Source of the DNA: Lautropia sp.
Lineage (GTDB): Bacteria > Pseudomonadota > Gammaproteobacteria > Burkholderiales > Burkholderiaceae_E
Reading direction: 5' to 3'
DNA: 57,432 bases
Assembly (NCBI GenBank): GCA_030532425.1
Contig: JAUNLD010000013.1
Location: 1-57,432 of the forward strand
Shown: in pieces, positions 54,692 to 57,432 of the stretch
Layout: every line of letters starts with the position of its first letter
Position numbering within the stretch: position 1 is the first letter of the stretch
The notes under the pieces: generated by a model
The model's input: only the letters and a program-made list of their open reading frames with translations
The model's database searches: none
What the model was told of the DNA's origin: nothing
Position numbers and translations under genes: made by a program

Positions 54692-56032
54692 ATGAGTCAA
54701 CGCGACACGTGGTCGTCGAAACTGGGGTTTCTCCTGTCCGCCGCCGGTTCGGCAATCGGGCTTGGCGCCATCTGGAAATTTCCCTACACGGCCGGCACAC
54801 AAGGCGGTGCCGTCTTCGTCCTGCTGTTCCTGATCTTCACCTTTCTGGTGGCGGCCCCCGTCATGGTGGCCGAATTTGCCATCGGCCGCCATGCCCGGCA
54901 CAGCGCCATCCAGGCCTTTCGCCAGATCATCCCCCATTCCGCCTGGCCCCTGGTGGGCTGGATGGGGGTCATCTCCTGCTTTGTGCTGCTGTCCTTCTAC
55001 AGCGTGGTCGGTGGCTGGGTGATGGCCTACGTCTGGTATGCCATCAGCGGGCAGCTCTCGGCCGGCACCGATTTCGGCGCCCTGTTCGAGCAGCTGATCG
55101 CCAGACCCGGCGAGGTCATCGCCTTTCAGGCGTTGTTCATGCTCATCACTGTCTGGGTGGTCCGCTCGGGAGTCAGCACCGGTATCGAACGCGCCAACCG
55201 TTACATGATGCCTGCCCTGTTCATCATGTTCATCGTGCTGGCCATCCGCTCGCTCAGCCTGGATGGCGCAATGGAAGGCGTGCGCTTCCTGCTCAAGCCC
55301 GACTGGTCCTTCCTGAATGGCGAAACGATGCTGGCCGCCCTGGGTCAGGCCTTCTTTGCCCTCAGTCTGGGCGTATCGGCCATGATTACCTACGCCTCTT
55401 ACCTGCGCAATGACAACGACCTGATCCGCAATGCCAACATCATCGTCTGGATGAACCTGCTGATCTCGCTGCTGGCGGGGCTGGTGATCTTTCCGGCCGT
55501 GTTTGCGCTGGGCTTCGAGCCGAATCAGGGACCGGGCCTGATCTTTGCCGTGCTGCCTGCCGTCTTTGCCAAGCTGCCTTTCGGCATGGTGCTGTTTGCC
55601 GTCTTCATGGTGCTGGTGCTGTTTGCCACGCTGACCTCGGCCTTTGCCATCCTCGAAACCACCACGGCCGCCCTCATTGGCGACCACGCGGAGCGCCGCC
55701 CCCGCTACACCCTCGGTGTCGGCCTCGCCGTGATGATCGCCGGCATCCCGTCGGCGCTGTCGTTCAGTTCGTGGCGTGATGTGAAGCTGATCGGCGAGCG
55801 CGGCATCTTCGACAGCCTCGATCATCTGGTATCGGCGTGGAGCATGCCACTGGGCGCGCTGCTGATTGCGCTGTTCGTGGCCTGGTTCTGGAAACGCGAT
55901 GCCGTGCACGCGGAAGTGACCACCGGCAGCACCCTGCCCGCCATCGTCTTCAGGACCTGGCTCTTCCTGATTCGCTTCATCGCCCCCGTTGCGATCCTGC
56001 TCGTCTTCCTGCATGGCATCGGCGTGCTGTAG
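54692..56032 (+). CDS. Sodium-dependent transporter, NSS (SNF) family
   Basis: This 446-residue membrane protein starts with the family signature W-S-S-K-L-G-F-L-L-S-A-A-G-S-A-I-G-L-G-A-I-W-K-F-P-Y. It has about 11-12 helices, including S-F-Y-S-V-V-G-G-W and Q-A-F-F-A-L-S-L-G-V-S-A-M-I-T-Y-A-S-Y. Bacterial members such as LeuT and MhsT take up amino acids with sodium. The substrate is unknown. GGAG lies 8 bases before the ATG. Confidence 0.93.
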   Translation: MSQRDTWSSKLGFLLSAAGSAIGLGAIWKFPYTAGTQGGAVFVLLFLIFTFLVAAPVMVAEFAIGRHARHSAIQAFRQIIPHSAWPLVGWMGVISCFVLLSFYSVVGGWVMAYVWYAISGQLSAGTDFGALFEQLIARPGEVIAFQALFMLITVWVVRSGVSTGIERANRYMMPALFIMFIVLAIRSLSLDGAMEGVRFLLKPDWSFLNGETMLAALGQAFFALSLGVSAMITYASYLRNDNDLIRNANIIVWMNLLISLLAGLVIFPAVFALGFEPNQGPGLIFAVLPAVFAKLPFGMVLFAVFMVLVLFATLTSAFAILETTTAALIGDHAERRPRYTLGVGLAVMIAGIPSALSFSSWRDVKLIGERGIFDSLDHLVSAWSMPLGALLIALFVAWFWKRDAVHAEVTTGSTLPAIVFRTWLFLIRFIAPVAILLVFLHGIGVL

Positions 56033-56131
56033 GCACGCCCGTCCTGCAGAATCATGACGACATCCCCGCCGGACGACAGCCCGCCCACGGCACACACGGC
56101 TGCCCGGCACACCCGCCCATCACGCACGCAG

Positions 56132-56156
56132 AAAGGGCCGCTGTTGCGGCCCTTCT
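56132..56156. terminator. Bidirectional terminator between NSS transporter and uppP
   Basis: AAGGGCCGC (56133-56141) and GCGGCCCTT (56146-56154) form a 9-bp stem with a TGTT loop between the convergent genes. Short T-runs follow on each strand (TTCT on plus, TTTCT on minus). Confidence 0.65.
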
Positions 56157-56221
56157 GGCAGACAGCCTGCACGGTGGCAGGCCTTCGGCACCGCCCCCCA
56201 AGGGGAGCGATGCCGCCGGTG

Positions 56222-57016
56222 TCACTGCCCCGGCAGCAGGAACAGCAGCCCGGCACCCAGCAGGATGCGGTAGATGGCAAAACCCGTGTAGCGGTGCTTC
56301 TTGATGAAGCCCATCAGCCAGCGGACGACGATGAAGCCCGTGATGGTGGCGGCCAGGAAGCCTGCCCCGACACCAGCCCAGTCCTCATTGGCCAGGTTGC
56401 CATCCATGAACAGCTCCAGGAAGGCAAAGGCGCTGGCGGCGAACATGGTGGGAATACCGACCAGGAAGACGAATTCGGCCGCCGCGGTGCGATTGGACAG
56501 GCCCGCCAGCATCGCCATGAAGATGGCGGCCGCCGAGCGCGAGGTGCCGGGGAAGACACCGGCCACCACCTGCGCCAGCCCCACCAGCACCACGACCTTC
56601 CAGGTCACGACGGTGTTGTCATCGCCGCGCTTTTCGGCAAGGTGCTCGGCAACCATCATCCAGAAGCCACCGATGATCAGCGCCCAGGCAATGGGGGTGA
56701 CGGTCTCGGGCAGCTCCCAGCCCAGCATCCGCACCGGCAGACCGACCAGCGCCGTGACCAGGAAGGCCACGACGATCTTGAGCGCGTAATCACGGTTCTT
56801 CGGATCATTCAGACCGGTGATGACCGACCAGATCCGCTGACGGAACACCAGCGTGATCGCCAGGATGGCGCCAGCCTGTACCACGATATTGAAGAAGTCG
56901 GAGCGGCGAGGCAGCCAGTGCTGGGCGATGAGCAGGTGGCCCGTGCTGGAGATGGGGAGAAATTCGGTGAGTCCTTCGATGATGCCGAGCAGGGTCGCGG
57001 CAAGCAGATCCGACAT
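56222..57016 (-). CDS. uppP: Undecaprenyl-diphosphate phosphatase (BacA)
   Basis: UppP regenerates the lipid carrier for cell-wall synthesis. The 264-residue membrane protein has the catalytic blocks E-G-L-T-E-F-L-P-I-S-S-T-G-H-L and P-G-T-S-R-S-A-A-A-I, and about 7-8 helices. It confers tolerance to bacitracin when abundant. The ATG at 57016 gives the family start M-S-D-L-L-A-A-T-L-L-G-I-I-E-G. Confidence 0.97.
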   Translation of the reverse strand: MSDLLAATLLGIIEGLTEFLPISSTGHLLIAQHWLPRRSDFFNIVVQAGAILAITLVFRQRIWSVITGLNDPKNRDYALKIVVAFLVTALVGLPVRMLGWELPETVTPIAWALIIGGFWMMVAEHLAEKRGDDNTVVTWKVVVLVGLAQVVAGVFPGTSRSAAAIFMAMLAGLSNRTAAAEFVFLVGIPTMFAASAFAFLELFMDGNLANEDWAGVGAGFLAATITGFIVVRWLMGFIKKHRYTGFAIYRILLGAGLLFLLPGQ

Positions 57017-57189
57017 GGGGGATGATTCCAGAGGTTGTAACGACAAACCGGAGAGATTAACCGATCCACGGCATCCCATGCTCAGTACAAATGCAGGCGG
57101 ACCGGTAATTTGTTGTGCCCCCTGTGACGCCTCGGCACGTCTGGCCGCCCCGTCCGAACGTCTGGCTGCCGTCCCCGGCAGCCGGCCTC

Positions 57190-57432
57190 TCATCCCCTGC
57201 CGATACGCCTCAGGCCCTGCTCGGTCAGGCGGTATTGCTGGAAACGGCTTCGGGGCCGATCCGGAACCAGGTAGGCGATATCACCCGCTGCCACCAGCCG
57301 GCGTACCACGTCCCGCACATGCCGGCTAGGCTTGGACTTGCCCAGCGCCTGGGCGATGTCGAGCGTGGACCGGGGCGCGTCGTCCAGCAGGCGCAACACC
57401 GACATCTCGATCGGCTGGCTTCCTGGCTGACT
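57190..57432 (-). CDS. Winged-helix protein, 5' end outside the window
   Basis: The frame is open to the right edge (81 codons visible), so the N-terminus may be missing; an internal ATG at 57405 would give a 71-residue protein. The visible part has a winged-helix pattern: L-R-L-L-D-D-A-P-R-S-T-L-D-I-A-Q-A-L-G ... V-R-D-V-V-R-R-L-V-A-A-G-D-I ... Y-R-L-T-E-Q-G-L-R-R-I. It may be a MarR/ArsR-like regulator or the C-terminal winged helix of a larger protein such as a Fic or AAA-type one. Confidence 0.5.
   Translation of the reverse strand, partial: SQPGSQPIEMSVLRLLDDAPRSTLDIAQALGKSKPSRHVRDVVRRLVAAGDIAYLVPDRPRSRFQQYRLTEQGLRRIGRG

Overview
This is a GC-rich (about two thirds GC by eye) chromosomal stretch from a betaproteobacterium, most likely a member of the Burkholderiales. 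The gene orders ribF-ileS-lspA-coaBC-dut, ispH-fkpB next to radC and rpmB-rpmG, purN-rsmB, and xseB-ispA-dxs divergent from a lone Rieske oxygenase are typical of that order. A Lautropia-like organism is possible, but I cannot prove the genus from the sequence. There is no prophage, insertion sequence or CRISPR array. Most of the window is ordinary core genome with accessory patches.

Layout. 1-1.5 kb: the end of an SDR-family gene, tRNA-Thr(CGT) and a small membrane methyltransferase. 1.7-9.4 kb: a TPP riboswitch in front of an SSS-family transporter (candidate thiamine or thiamine-precursor uptake), an alpha carbonic anhydrase, a glutaredoxin-like protein, a GST, an aromatic-acid MFS transporter, an NCS2 nucleobase permease and a PhzF-like isomerase. 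9.5-16 kb: a complete CecR-YbhG-YbhF-YbhS-YbhR drug/small-molecule exporter with two interlocked palindromes over its promoter. 16-30 kb: housekeeping genes ispH, fkpB, radC, rpmB, rpmG, rsmB, purN, ribF, ileS, lspA, coaBC, dut and trmA. 30-38.5 kb: a large uncharacterised lipoprotein, transaldolase, a YajQ-family protein, a DUF4743 Nudix hydrolase, a candidate small RNA, and dxs-ispA-xseB. 38.8-46.8 kb: a Rieske oxygenase, a rhodanese, fructose-1,6-bisphosphatase, three exported proteins of unknown function and a PQQ-type sugar dehydrogenase. 47-52 kb: hipBA, a TetR regulator and a divergent 803-residue fusion flavoenzyme. 52-57.4 kb: thiC with its own TPP riboswitch, an NSS transporter, uppP and a truncated winged-helix gene at the edge.

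How parts work together. Two TPP riboswitches (SSS transporter and thiC) define a thiamine regulon, and the DUF4743 Nudix enzyme may belong to it. dxs, ispA, ispH and uppP cover isoprenoid supply from the MEP pathway to lipid carrier recycling. CecR and the second TetR regulator each sit beside clear palindromic operators placed over promoters.

The less ordinary points are: a 70-nt hairpin inserted in the first TPP aptamer; the carotenoid-desaturase-like/ferredoxin-reductase-like fusion enzyme under a TetR operator; a candidate sRNA with a tandem anti-Shine-Dalgarno motif; a probably leaderless ribF; and a paralogous exported pair flanking a DUF4197 protein. I found no clear-cut wholly new multi-gene system. 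The TetR/fusion-flavoenzyme locus is the best candidate for undescribed biochemistry.
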